NCBI RefSeq assembly: GCF_014534645.1
Contig: NZ_JACVQF010000241.1
Location: 1 to 64,000 of the forward strand
Length of the DNA stretch: 64,000 nucleotides
Source of the DNA: Streptomyces griseicoloratus
GTDB lineage: Bacteria; Actinomycetota; Actinomycetes; Streptomycetales; Streptomycetaceae
Direction: 5' to 3'
The position numbers and the translations under genes are program-made. The notes below the pieces were generated by a model. The model had not been told where the DNA came from. It saw only the letters and a program-made list of their open reading frames with translations, and did not search any database. Of this stretch, positions 54,715 through 63,295 are shown piece by piece; position 1 is the stretch's first letter, and every line of letters begins with the position of its first letter.

Positions 54715-55851
54715 GTGGCCACGGACTACTACGCCGTACTCGGCGTGCGCCGCGACGCGTCCCAGGACGAGATCAAGAAGGCGTTCCGGAGGCTCGCACG
54801 CGAGCTGCACCCGGACGTCAACCCCGATCCGAAGACGCAGGAGCGCTTCAAGGAGATCAACGCCGCCTACGAGGTGCTGTCGGACCCGCAGAAGAAGCAG
54901 GTCTACGACCTCGGCGGCGACCCGCTGTCCCAGTCGGGCGGCGGGGGTGCCGGCGGCTTCGGCGCGGGCGGCTTCGGGAACTTCTCGGACATCATGGACG
55001 CGTTCTTCGGTACGGCGTCGCAGCGCGGGCCGCGCTCGCGCACGCGCCGGGGCCAGGACGCCATGATCCGTATCGAGGTGGAGCTGGACGAGGCCGCGTT
55101 CGGCACGACCAAGGACATCCAGGTCGACACGGCGGTCGTCTGCAACACCTGCAACGGCGAGGGCGCGGCCCCGGGCACGAGTGCCCAGACGTGTGACATG
55201 TGCCGCGGCCGCGGTGAGGTCTCGCAGGTCACCCGGTCCTTCCTGGGCCAGGTCATGACCTCGCGCCCGTGCCCCCAGTGCCAGGGCTTCGGGACCGTGG
55301 TCCCGACCCCGTGCCCGGAGTGCGCGGGCGACGGCCGCATCCGCTCCCGCCGCACGCTGACCGTGAAGATCCCGGCCGGTGTCGACAACGGCACGCGGAT
55401 CCAGCTCGCGGGCGAGGGCGAGGTCGGACCCGGCGGCGGTCCCGCCGGCGACCTGTACGTCGAGATCCACGAGCTGCCGCACCCGACCTTCCAGCGCCGC
55501 GGCGACGACCTGCACTGCACGGTCACCATCCCGATGACGGCGGCCGCCCTCGGCACCAAGGTGCCGCTGGAGACCCTCGACGGCATGGAGGAGGTCGACA
55601 TCCGCCCGGGCACCCAGTCCGGCCAGTCGATCCCGCTGCACGGCCGCGGTGTCACCCACCTGCGCGGCGGCGGCCGGGGCGACCTCGTCGTCCACGTCGA
55701 GGTCACCACGCCCACCAAGCTCGACCCCGACCAGGAACGCCTCCTGCGCGAGCTGGCCAAGCTCCGCGGCGAGGAACGGCCACAGGGCCAGTTCCAGCCC
55801 GGCCAGCAGGGCCTGTTCTCCCGTCTGAAGGACGCGTTCAACGGTCGCTGA
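54715..55851 (+). CDS. dnaJ: Chaperone DnaJ (second-type, HrcA-linked)
   Basis: The 378-residue type I DnaJ has a J domain with HPD at 32-34, a Gly/Phe-rich linker, and four zinc knuckles (CNTCNGEG, CDMCRGRG, CPQCQGFG, CPECAGDG). The C-terminal substrate-binding domains follow. It stimulates DnaK ATPase. GTG 54715 directly follows the hrcA stop, so the pair is translationally coupled and HrcA-controlled; this is the copy outside the dnaK operon. Confidence 0.95.
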   Translation: MATDYYAVLGVRRDASQDEIKKAFRRLARELHPDVNPDPKTQERFKEINAAYEVLSDPQKKQVYDLGGDPLSQSGGGGAGGFGAGGFGNFSDIMDAFFGTASQRGPRSRTRRGQDAMIRIEVELDEAAFGTTKDIQVDTAVVCNTCNGEGAAPGTSAQTCDMCRGRGEVSQVTRSFLGQVMTSRPCPQCQGFGTVVPTPCPECAGDGRIRSRRTLTVKIPAGVDNGTRIQLAGEGEVGPGGGPAGDLYVEIHELPHPTFQRRGDDLHCTVTIPMTAAALGTKVPLETLDGMEEVDIRPGTQSGQSIPLHGRGVTHLRGGGRGDLVVHVEVTTPTKLDPDQERLLRELAKLRGEERPQGQFQPGQQGLFSRLKDAFNGR

Positions 55852-55860
55852 CGGGGCCGT

Positions 55861-55894
55861 CGCCAGGAGGTTCGGGGTGCGGATGCTCCTGGCG
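55861..55894 (+). terminator. Hairpin after dnaJ
   Basis: CGCCAGGAG (55861-55869) pairs exactly with CTCCTGGCG (55886-55894) over a 16-nt loop; it probably separates hrcA-dnaJ from the following genes. Confidence 0.55.
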
Positions 55895-55950
55895 TATGCC
55901 GACGGAAGCCCGGATTCGGACTTGTTCGGAGGACGTGACAACATGCGGTC

Positions 55951-57036
55951 ATGTCCTCCGCACTGACCGATCTCTTCCCCTGGCCGATCGTGCAGGCTCC
56001 CATGGCGGGCGGCGTCTCCGTGCCGCAGCTCGCCGGTGCCGTCTGCGAGGCCGGGGGGCTGGGGTTCCTGGCCTCCGGGTACAAGACCGCCGACGGGATG
56101 TACCAGGAGATCAAGCAGCTGCGCGGTCTGACGAGCCGCCCCTTCGGCGTCAACCTCTTCATGCCGCAGCCGGAGACGGCCGACCCGTCCGCCGTCGGTG
56201 TCTACGCCCACCAGCTGGCCGGCGAGGCCGCCTGGTACGAGACGGAGCTCGGCGATCCCGACTGCGGCCGGGACGACGGCTACGACGCCAAGCTCGCCGT
56301 GCTGCTGGACGACCCGGTGCCGGTGGTGTCGTTCCACTTCGGCGTCCCCAGCCGCGAGGTCGTCGCCTCCCTGCACCGCGCCGGCACCTTCGTCCTGGTC
56401 ACCGCCACCACCCCCGAGGAGGCCCGGGCCGTCGAGCGGTCCGGCGCCGACGCGGTGATCGCGCAGGGCGTGGAGGCCGGCGGCCACCAGGGCACCCACC
56501 GGGACGACCCGGAGACGGACAACGCCGGCATCGGGCTGCTGTCGCTGGTCGCCCAGGTGCGCGAGGCGGTGAGCCTGCCCGTCGTCGCCGCCGGCGGCAT
56601 CATGCGCGGCGGTCAGATCGCGGCGGTGCTCGCGGCCGGCGCGAGCGCGGCCCAGCTCGGCACCGCGTTCCTCGCCACCCCCGAGTCCGGCGCGCACGCC
56701 CTGCACAAGCAGGCGCTGACCAACCCCCTGTTCGTCCGGACCGAACTGACCCGTGCCTTCTCCGGACGCCCGGCCCGGGGCCTGGTCAACCGCTTCCTGC
56801 GCGAGCACGGCCCCTACGCGCCCGCCGCCTACCCGGACGTCCACCACCTCACCGCACCGCTGCGCAAGGCGGCGGCCAAGGCGGGTGACGCCCAGGGCCT
56901 GGCGCTGTGGGCGGGGCAGGGCCACCGGATGGCCCGGGAGCTGCCCGCCGGGCAGCTGGTGGAGGTGCTGGTGGCCGAACTCACGGCCGCCGGGACGGAC
57001 TTGTCGGGGTACACGGCGGGAGGTGCGGGCCGATGA
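55951..57036 (+). CDS. Nitronate monooxygenase / 2-nitropropane dioxygenase-type flavoprotein
   Basis: The 361-residue TIM-barrel FMN protein shows PIVQAPMAGGVS, GGLGFLASGYKT, RPFGVNLFMP, VIAQGVEAGGHQGTH with the active-site His, and phosphate-binding VVAAGGIMRGGQ. Family members oxidise alkyl nitronates such as propionate 3-nitronate. Its stop overlaps the rsmE start (ATGA). The ATG lacks a strong ribosome-binding site; GACAAC 8 nt upstream may be a -10. Confidence 0.88.
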   Translation: MSSALTDLFPWPIVQAPMAGGVSVPQLAGAVCEAGGLGFLASGYKTADGMYQEIKQLRGLTSRPFGVNLFMPQPETADPSAVGVYAHQLAGEAAWYETELGDPDCGRDDGYDAKLAVLLDDPVPVVSFHFGVPSREVVASLHRAGTFVLVTATTPEEARAVERSGADAVIAQGVEAGGHQGTHRDDPETDNAGIGLLSLVAQVREAVSLPVVAAGGIMRGGQIAAVLAAGASAAQLGTAFLATPESGAHALHKQALTNPLFVRTELTRAFSGRPARGLVNRFLREHGPYAPAAYPDVHHLTAPLRKAAAKAGDAQGLALWAGQGHRMARELPAGQLVEVLVAELTAAGTDLSGYTAGGAGR

Positions 57037-57776
57037 CGGCGCCGGTGTTCGTGGTCGACTCTCTCGACGACCTCCCGGGCGGCCAGTACGTCCTCGACGG
57101 CCCTGAGGGGCGGCACGCCGTCTCCGTGAAGCGGCTGCGGCCCGGCGAGGACGTCGTCCTCACCGACGGGCGCGGACGCTGGGCCGAGGGCGTGGTGCAG
57201 GCCGCCGAGGGCAAGGACCGCCTGGTCGTCATGGACCTGGAGAGCGTCCACGAGGAGCCCGAGGAGCAGCCCCGTATCACCGTCGTCCAGGCCCTGCCCA
57301 AGGGCGACCGAGGTGAGCTGGCCGTCGAGACGATGACCGAGGTCGGCGTCGACGCGATCGTGCCGTGGGCCGCGTCCCGCTGCATCACCCAGTGGAAGGG
57401 CGACCGCGGTCTGAAGGCGCTCGGCAAGTGGCGGGCGACGGCCCGGGAGGCCGGCAAGCAGTCCCGCCGGGTCCGCTTCCCGGAGGTCGCGGACGCGGCG
57501 ACGACCAAGCGGGTTGCCTCACTTCTGGCCGAGGCCGACTTCGCCGCCGTGCTCCACGAGAGCGGCGACGAGCCGCTGGCCGCCGCCGAACTCCCGGCCT
57601 CCGGCGAGATCGTGCTGGTCGTCGGTCCCGAAGGCGGTGTCTCCCCCGAGGAGTTGGCGCTGTTCGCGCAGGCGGGCGCGAAGCCCTACCGCCTGGGGCG
57701 CAGTGTCCTGCGCACCTCCACCGCCGGTACGGCGGCCACGGCGGTCCTGCTGGCCCGCACCGGCCGCTGGTCCTGA
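57033..57776 (+). CDS. rsmE: 16S rRNA m3U1498 methyltransferase
   Basis: The 247-residue SPOUT methyltransferase has an N-terminal PUA-like domain (VFVVDSLDDL, GRHAVSVKRLRPGEDVVLTD). The knotted C-terminal domain shows ALPKGDRGE, the VVGPEGGVSPEE SAM loop and LGRSVLRTSTAGTAAT. It methylates U1498 of 16S rRNA using SAM. The start overlaps the monooxygenase stop. In many genomes rsmE follows dnaJ, as here. Confidence 0.93.
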   Translation: MTAPVFVVDSLDDLPGGQYVLDGPEGRHAVSVKRLRPGEDVVLTDGRGRWAEGVVQAAEGKDRLVVMDLESVHEEPEEQPRITVVQALPKGDRGELAVETMTEVGVDAIVPWAASRCITQWKGDRGLKALGKWRATAREAGKQSRRVRFPEVADAATTKRVASLLAEADFAAVLHESGDEPLAAAELPASGEIVLVVGPEGGVSPEELALFAQAGAKPYRLGRSVLRTSTAGTAATAVLLARTGRWS

Positions 57777-58135
57777 CGGCCCGTCGACGGCCGGCCGCTC
57801 CCGCATCGACACCACGGCCGCATCGACACCAACGCCGGGAAGAGCTCCCAGCCGGCCGGCTCCACGGGACGGCCCCCGGCCACGGGCGGCAGCCCGCGCC
57901 GCCCGGCCTCGTCGGCCAACGCCCGTACGACCCCGGGCTCGGGCAGGTTGAGCAGGTTGCCGCGGCCGCCCAGCCCAGGCGGAAGACGAACCGGACGCGG
58001 ACGCCGTCGCCGTACAGCGTGGGGGCGTCGCGCCGGACACCGTCACGGCCCCGTTCCTGCCGTCGCGCCCGGGGTGGTGAGGAGTGGCCGTATGCGCCCT
58101 ACCGCGAGGCCCTTGCCGGTGGCAGTCTGCCGTCC
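57777..58135. other. Gene-poor spacer with a gene remnant and a 17-bp tandem duplication
   Basis: The 359-bp spacer carries a degraded minus-strand coding remnant (listed separately). It also holds a short tandem duplication, GCATCGACACCACGGCC followed by GCATCGACACCAACGCC (about 57803-57836). I see no intact gene. CAGTCT lies 8 nt before the following lipoprotein ATG and could be a weak -10. Confidence 0.5.
57827..58044 (-). pseudogene. Frameshifted remnant of an unknown gene
   Basis: Read leftwards, one frame gives DGVRRDAPTLYGDGVRVRF then VFRLG. A second frame, entered about 60 codon-positions later, gives GRGNLLNLPEPGVVRALADE and PAGWELFPALV. The two pieces join smoothly as protein only if a one- or two-base shift near 57970 is assumed. 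There is no start codon in frame and the coding character fades at both ends. I do not recognise the family. Confidence 0.45.
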
Positions 58136-58675
58136 ATGGGGGTATTGAGGAGGATTTGGCGTCGGCCACGCGTACCGCGACCGGTCCTGGTGGCCGCGAG
58201 CACGGTCGTCGCCGTCGGCGGTCTGGCCGCCTGTGACCCGGCCGGGATGAGCTCCGCGTCGGTGGCGTACACGACCGATCAGACCGTGACGCGGGAACTC
58301 GACCGGCGCGAGGCGGCCGTGCGGTGGCTCACCTGCACCGCGTCCTTCGGCGACGACGGCACGACCGCCTCGGCGGACGAGGACACCGTCGCCTCCGTCG
58401 ACTGCCGGGGCAGGACCGACGACGGGAAGGAGATCACCGTCGACGGCAAGGTGACCCGCGTGGTCGACGGCGCCTGCGTACGCGGTGACCTGACCGCGAA
58501 GGTGGACGGCAAGGAGCGGTTCCGCGTCCAGGGGCTCGGTGACTGCGACGCCACCACCGCGCCGCCCGGGAGCGGCCCCACCCGCGGACAGCCCGGACCC
58601 ACCGTCACGGTGACCGTCACCAGGACCGTCTGGTGCGACGCCTATCCCGACTGCCGGCCCGTGCAGGGCAAGTAG
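58136..58675 (+). CDS. Small secreted lipoprotein of unknown function
   Basis: The 179-residue protein has a signal peptide with an Arg-rich N-terminus (MGVLRRIWRRPRVPRP), a hydrophobic core and the lipobox LAAC with the lipidated Cys at 33. The mature part is Thr/Asp-rich, with a DUF4333-like small beta domain containing spaced Cys (WLTCTAS, VDCRG, GACVRG, GDCDA) that could form disulfides. It ends in a Pro/Gly stretch and CDAYPDC. ATG 58136 gives the signal peptide; no strong ribosome-binding site is seen. Function unknown. Confidence 0.75.
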   Translation: MGVLRRIWRRPRVPRPVLVAASTVVAVGGLAACDPAGMSSASVAYTTDQTVTRELDRREAAVRWLTCTASFGDDGTTASADEDTVASVDCRGRTDDGKEITVDGKVTRVVDGACVRGDLTAKVDGKERFRVQGLGDCDATTAPPGSGPTRGQPGPTVTVTVTRTVWCDAYPDCRPVQGK

Positions 58676-58736
58676 CGCCCGGTGGGCGGTGGCCGGTAAG
58701 TGATCCAAACCTCTGTCGGCGGGCGCCGCCCCTGCA

Positions 58737-58742
58737 TAGGGT
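58737..58742 (+). promoter_or_regulatory. -10-like hexamer TAGGGT, tricorn-like protease (leaderless pattern)
   Basis: TAGGGT is followed by 6 nt and GTG 58749. The intervening GAGGGG is purine-rich but too close to the start to act as a normal Shine-Dalgarno site. Confidence 0.4.
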
Positions 58743-58748
58743 GAGGGG

Positions 58749-61700
58749 GTGACACAGCCCGCAGCGCCCGCATACCTCCGGTTCCCGCACCCACACGGCG
58801 AGTTGGTCGCCTTCACCGCCGAGGACGACGTGTGGCTCGCCCCGCTCGACGGCGGCCGGGCCTGGCGGGTCAGCGCCGACAACGTGCCGGTGAACCACCC
58901 GCGCATCTCGCCCGACGGCACCACCGTCGCCTGGACGTCCACCCGCGACAGCGCCCCCGAGGTGCACGTCGCGCCCGTCGACGGCGGTCCCGCGAGGCGC
59001 CTCACGCACTGGGGCAACCCCAAGACACAGGTGCGCGGCTGGACGCCCGAGGGGCGGGTCCTCGCCGTCAGCGCGTACGGGCAGGCCAGCCTGCGCCGCA
59101 CCTGGGCGCGGGCCGTCCCGCTCGACGGCGGACCCGCCGCCACCCTGCCCCACGGGCCCGTCGGCGACGTCGCGTACGGGCCGCACACCGTGCTGCTGTC
59201 CGCGCCGATGGGCCGCGAGGCCGCCTGGTGGAAGCGGTACCGGGGCGGCACGGCGGGCAAGCTGTGGATCGACCGCGAGGGCGACGGCGAGTTCGTCCGG
59301 CTGCACGAAGACCTCGACGGCAACATCGAGTACCCCTTCTGGGTCGGGGACCGGATCGCGTTCCTCTCCGACCACGAGGGCACCGGCGCGCTCTACTCCT
59401 CCCTCGCCGACGGATCCGACCTGCGCCGGCACACCCCCCTCGACGGCTTCTACGCCCGGCACGCCGCCACCGACGGCACCCGCGTCGTCTACTCCTGCGC
59501 CGGTGAACTCTGGGTCCTGGACGACCTGGACGGGGCCGAGCCCCGCCGGCTGGACATCCGGCTCGGCGGGCCGCGCGTGGACCTCCAGCCGTACCCGGTC
59601 AACGCCGCCCGCTGGTTCGGCTCGGCGTCCCCCGACCACACCGCGCGCGGCAGCGCCGTCGCCGTACGCGGCGGTGTGCACTGGGTCACCCACCGCTCCG
59701 GACCGGCCCGCGCGCTCGCCGCGCAGCCCGGCGTACGGACCCGGCTGCCGCGCACCTTCCGCGCCGACGGCGAGGAATGGGTCGTGTGGGTGACGGACGC
59801 CGAGGGCGACGACGCCCTGGAGTTCGCGCCCGCCACCGGGCTCGCGCCCGGCGCCACCCCGCGCCGCCTCGCCGCCGGACAGCTCGGCCGGGTCCTGTCG
59901 CTCGCCATGGCCCCCGACGGCAGCCGCGCCGCCGTCGCCTCCCACGACGGGCGGGTCCTGCTCGTCGAGCGCGAGACCGGCGAGGTGCGCGAGCTCGACC
60001 GCAGCGAGGACGGCGACGCCTCCGGGCTGGTCTTCTCGCCCGACTCCACCTGGCTCGCCTGGTCGCACCCCGGCCCGGACCCGCTGCGCCAGCTCAAGCT
60101 CGCCAACACCACCGACCTGTCCGTCACCGAGGCGACCCCGCTGCGCTTCAAGGACTACTCCCCGGCGTTCACCCTCGACGGCAAGCACCTCGCCTTCCTG
60201 TCGACCCGGTCCTTCGACCCGGTCTACGACGAGCACGTCTTCGACCTCGCCTTCGTCGACGCCGCCCGCCCGTACCTGATCACGCTGGCCGCGACCACCC
60301 CGTCGCCGTTCGGCCCGCAGCGCCACGGCCGGCCCTTCGAGAGCTCCGAGCGCGAGGAGACCCCCGACAGCGAGGGCACCCCCACCACCCGCATCGACCT
60401 GGAGGGCCTCGCCGACCGCATCGTGCCCTTCCCGGTCGAGGCCGCCCGCTACTCCCGGCTGCGCGCCGCCAAGGACGGCGTGCTGTGGCTGCGCCACCCG
60501 GTCACCGGCGTCCTCGGTGCCTCCCGGGCCACCCCCGAGGACCCGGACCCGCACACCGAGCTGGAGCGCTACGACCTCGCCCAGCAGCGCGTCGAGCACC
60601 TCGCCGGCGACGCCGACCACTTCGAGGTCAGCGGCGACGGCAAGCGGGTCCTGCTGTGGACCGACGGACGGCTCAAGGTCGTGCCCAGCGACCGGCGGGC
60701 CTCCGGCGACGAGGACAGCGACACCAACATCACCGTCGACCTGAGCCGGGTGCGGCAGACCGTCGACCCGGCCGCCGAGTGGCGGCAGATGTACGACGAG
60801 ACCGGCCGCATCATGCGGGACAACTTCTGGCGGCCCGACATGAACGGCGTCGACTGGACCGGCGTCCTCGACCGCTACCGGCCCGTCCTCGACCGCCTCG
60901 CCACCCACGACGACCTGGTCGACCTGCTGTGGGAGGTGCACGGCGAACTCGGCACCTCGCACGCCTACGTCACCCCGCGCGGCGGCCACGGCGGCGGCGC
61001 ACCGCAGGGCCTGCTCGGCGCCGACATCTCGCGCCACGAGGACGGCAGCTGGCGCATCGACCGCGTCCTGCCCTCGGAGACCTCCGACCCCGACGCCCGT
61101 TCCCCGCTCGCCGCGCCCGGCGTCGCCGTGCGCGCCGGGGACGCGATCGTGGCGGTCGCCGGACAGCCCGTCGACCCGGTCACCGGGCCCGGCCCGCTGC
61201 TGGTCGGCACGGCCGGAAAGCCCGTCGAGCTGACCGTCTCCCCGGCCGGCGGCGGAGAGCCGCGGCACGCCGTGGTCGTCCCGCTCGCCGACGAGGAACC
61301 CCTGCGCTACCACGCCTGGGTCGCCGACCGCAGGGCCTACGTCCAGGAGAAGTCCGGCGGCCGGCTCGGCTACCTCCACGTGCCCGACATGGTCGGCTCC
61401 GGCTGGGCCCAGCTCCACCGCGACCTGCGCGTCGAGGTCACCCGGGAGGGCCTGGTCGTCGACGTCCGCGAGAACCGCGGCGGGCACACCTCCCAGCTGG
61501 TCGTGGAGAAGCTGGCCCGGCGGATCGTCGGCTGGGACCTGCCGCGCGGCATGCGGCCCACGAGCTACCCGCAGGACGCGCCCCGCGGCCCGGTCGTCGC
61601 CGTCGCCAACGAGTTCTCCGGCTCCGACGGCGACATCGTCAACGCCGCGATCAAGGCACTCGGCATCGGCCCGGTCGTCGGCACCCGCACCTGGGGCGGC

Positions 61701-61955
61701 GTCATCGGCATCGACAGCCGCTACCGGCTGGTCGACGGGACGCTGATCACCCAGCCCAAGTACGCCTTCTGGCTGGAGGGCTACGGCTGGGGCGTGGAGA
61801 ACCACGGCGTCGACCCGGACGTCGAGGTCCCGCAGCGCCCCCAGGACCACGCCGCCGGCCGGGACCCCCAACTGGACGAGGCGATCCGCATCGCCCTGGC
61901 CGCCCTGGAGGAGACCCCGGCGAAGACGCCGCCCAGCCTGCCCGCCTCGGACTGA
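58749..61955 (+). CDS. Tricorn-like S41 family serine protease
   Basis: The 1068-residue protein has the tricorn layout. Two N-terminal beta-propellers (about 1-650) contain repeated ISPDG-, SPDSTW- and FLSTRS-type blades. A helical domain carries the catalytic His at about 738 (GELGTSHAYV). A PDZ domain follows (about 775-850), then the S41 core with NEFSGSDGDIVNAA around 954-966, carrying the nucleophilic Ser. There is no signal peptide, so it is cytosolic. Tricorn proteases cut peptides released by the proteasome, which Streptomyces also has. The gene stands alone with its own promoter element. Confidence 0.9.
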   Translation: MTQPAAPAYLRFPHPHGELVAFTAEDDVWLAPLDGGRAWRVSADNVPVNHPRISPDGTTVAWTSTRDSAPEVHVAPVDGGPARRLTHWGNPKTQVRGWTPEGRVLAVSAYGQASLRRTWARAVPLDGGPAATLPHGPVGDVAYGPHTVLLSAPMGREAAWWKRYRGGTAGKLWIDREGDGEFVRLHEDLDGNIEYPFWVGDRIAFLSDHEGTGALYSSLADGSDLRRHTPLDGFYARHAATDGTRVVYSCAGELWVLDDLDGAEPRRLDIRLGGPRVDLQPYPVNAARWFGSASPDHTARGSAVAVRGGVHWVTHRSGPARALAAQPGVRTRLPRTFRADGEEWVVWVTDAEGDDALEFAPATGLAPGATPRRLAAGQLGRVLSLAMAPDGSRAAVASHDGRVLLVERETGEVRELDRSEDGDASGLVFSPDSTWLAWSHPGPDPLRQLKLANTTDLSVTEATPLRFKDYSPAFTLDGKHLAFLSTRSFDPVYDEHVFDLAFVDAARPYLITLAATTPSPFGPQRHGRPFESSEREETPDSEGTPTTRIDLEGLADRIVPFPVEAARYSRLRAAKDGVLWLRHPVTGVLGASRATPEDPDPHTELERYDLAQQRVEHLAGDADHFEVSGDGKRVLLWTDGRLKVVPSDRRASGDEDSDTNITVDLSRVRQTVDPAAEWRQMYDETGRIMRDNFWRPDMNGVDWTGVLDRYRPVLDRLATHDDLVDLLWEVHGELGTSHAYVTPRGGHGGGAPQGLLGADISRHEDGSWRIDRVLPSETSDPDARSPLAAPGVAVRAGDAIVAVAGQPVDPVTGPGPLLVGTAGKPVELTVSPAGGGEPRHAVVVPLADEEPLRYHAWVADRRAYVQEKSGGRLGYLHVPDMVGSGWAQLHRDLRVEVTREGLVVDVRENRGGHTSQLVVEKLARRIVGWDLPRGMRPTSYPQDAPRGPVVAVANEFSGSDGDIVNAAIKALGIGPVVGTRTWGGVIGIDSRYRLVDGTLITQPKYAFWLEGYGWGVENHGVDPDVEVPQRPQDHAAGRDPQLDEAIRIALAALEETPAKTPPSLPASD

Positions 61956-62009
61956 GGTGCCCAGTCGCTACGATGCCCCGGTAGAAGATCACCAGCATGA
62001 GGAGGCCCC

Positions 62010-62363
62010 ATGGCAGGGGAGCCGCAGGACGACTGCCTGTTCTGCAAGATCGTCGCGGGGACGATCCCGGCGACGATCGTCCGTGAGACGGAGACGACCG
62101 TCGCCTTCCGCGACATAAACCCGCAGGCGCCCACCCACGTCCTGGTGATCCCCAAGGCGCACTACCGGGACGCGGCCACGCTCGCCGCCGGTGCCCCGGA
62201 GCTCGCCGCGGACGTCCTGCGCGAGACCCGGGCCGTCGCCGACGAGGAGAAGCTGGAGAGCTACCGCATCGTCTTCAACACCGGCAGCGGCGCCGGCCAG
62301 ACCGTCTGGCACACCCACGCCCACGTCCTCGGTGGCCGCGGCCTCGAATGGCCCCCCGGATAA
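62010..62363 (+). CDS. HIT-family (HinT-like) nucleotide hydrolase
   Basis: The 117-residue protein has CLFCKIVAGTIPA at the N-terminus, FRDINPQAPTHVLVIPK, and the catalytic histidine triad HTHAHVL (from 101). HinT proteins hydrolyse adenosine phosphoramidates and acyl-AMPs. ATG 62010 follows GAGGAGG; the message probably starts near TACGAT at about 61970. Six bp separate its stop from the RNase Z start. Confidence 0.93.
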   Translation: MAGEPQDDCLFCKIVAGTIPATIVRETETTVAFRDINPQAPTHVLVIPKAHYRDAATLAAGAPELAADVLRETRAVADEEKLESYRIVFNTGSGAGQTVWHTHAHVLGGRGLEWPPG

Positions 62364-62369
62364 ACAGCC

Positions 62370-63275
62370 GTGTCTGTACGCGAACTGGTGGTCCTCGGCA
62401 CCGCCAGCCAGGTCCCGACCCGGCACCGCAACCACAACGGTTACCTGCTGCGCTGGGACGGCGAGGGCATCCTCTTCGACCCCGGCGAGGGCACGCAGCG
62501 CCAGATGCTGCGCGCCGGGGTCGCCGCCCACGACCTGAACCGCATCTGCGTCACCCACTTCCACGGCGACCACAGCCTCGGCCTCGCGGGCGTCATCCAG
62601 CGCATCAACCTCGACGGGGTGCCGCACGAGATCACCGCCCACTACCCGCGCTCCGGCCGGCGCTTCTTCGACCGCCTGCGGTACGCCACGGCCTACCGCG
62701 AGACGGTCGGCATCACCGAGGCGCCGGTCGACGCGGACGGGACCCTGGCGGTCACGCCCGCCTACACGCTCCAGGCGCACAGGCTCTCCCACCCCGTCGA
62801 GTCCTACGGCTACCGCCTGATCGAGCCCGACGGCCGCCGCATGCTGCCCGACCGCCTGGCCGCGCACGGGATCAAGGGCCCGGACGTGGGCCGGCTCCAG
62901 CGGGAGGGCTCGCTCGGCGGCGTCCGCCTGGAGGACGTCAGCGAGGTGCGCCGCGGCCAGCGGTTCGCGTTCGTCATGGACACCCGGCTGTGCGAGGGGG
63001 TGCACGCCCTCGCCGACGGCTGCGACCTGCTCGTCATCGAGTCGACGTTCCTGGACGAGGACGAGGAGCTGGCCGTCGAGCACGGCCACCTGACGGCCGG
63101 GCAGGCCGCGCGGGCGGCCCGGGACGCGGGCGTCCGGCACCTGGTCCTGACCCACTTCAGCCAGCGCTACTCGGACCCGGAGGAGTTCGAGCGGCAGGCC
63201 CGGGCGGCCGGCTACGAGGGCGAGCTGACCGTAGCCCATGACCTACAGAGAGTTCCGGTTCCGAAACGTCGGTGA
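62370..63275 (+). CDS. rnz: Ribonuclease Z (tRNA 3'-processing endonuclease)
   Basis: The 301-residue protein has the RNase Z signature: [29 protein letters not shown], the MBL metal motif HFHGDH (63-68), [20 protein letters not shown] and a final LTHFSQRY. It removes 3' trailers from tRNAs lacking an encoded CCA, which fits the CCA-less tRNA-Ala genes in this window. GTG 62370 is 6 bp after the HIT gene. Confidence 0.92.
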   Translation: MSVRELVVLGTASQVPTRHRNHNGYLLRWDGEGILFDPGEGTQRQMLRAGVAAHDLNRICVTHFHGDHSLGLAGVIQRINLDGVPHEITAHYPRSGRRFFDRLRYATAYRETVGITEAPVDADGTLAVTPAYTLQAHRLSHPVESYGYRLIEPDGRRMLPDRLAAHGIKGPDVGRLQREGSLGGVRLEDVSEVRRGQRFAFVMDTRLCEGVHALADGCDLLVIESTFLDEDEELAVEHGHLTAGQAARAARDAGVRHLVLTHFSQRYSDPEEFERQARAAGYEGELTVAHDLQRVPVPKRR

Positions 63276-63283
63276 AACGGCCG

Positions 63284-63289
63284 TACGAT
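63284..63289 (+). promoter_or_regulatory. -10-like hexamer TACGAT, adenosine deaminase gene (leaderless pattern)
   Basis: TACGAT is followed by 6 nt and ATG 63296; no Shine-Dalgarno sequence is present. Confidence 0.45.
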
Positions 63290-63295
63290 TCTCTG

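Noticed and set aside
52813-56925. A 1370-codon minus-strand frame antisense to hrcA, dnaJ and the monooxygenase gene
   Set aside because: Only its last 241 codons (MBL-fold protein) are a real gene; the rest mirrors well-supported genes on the plus strand.
58617-61871. A long minus-strand frame antisense to the tricorn-like protease
   Set aside because: Its sequence is Val/Gly/Ala/Asp-rich without motifs, while the plus strand encodes a complete, recognisable protease.
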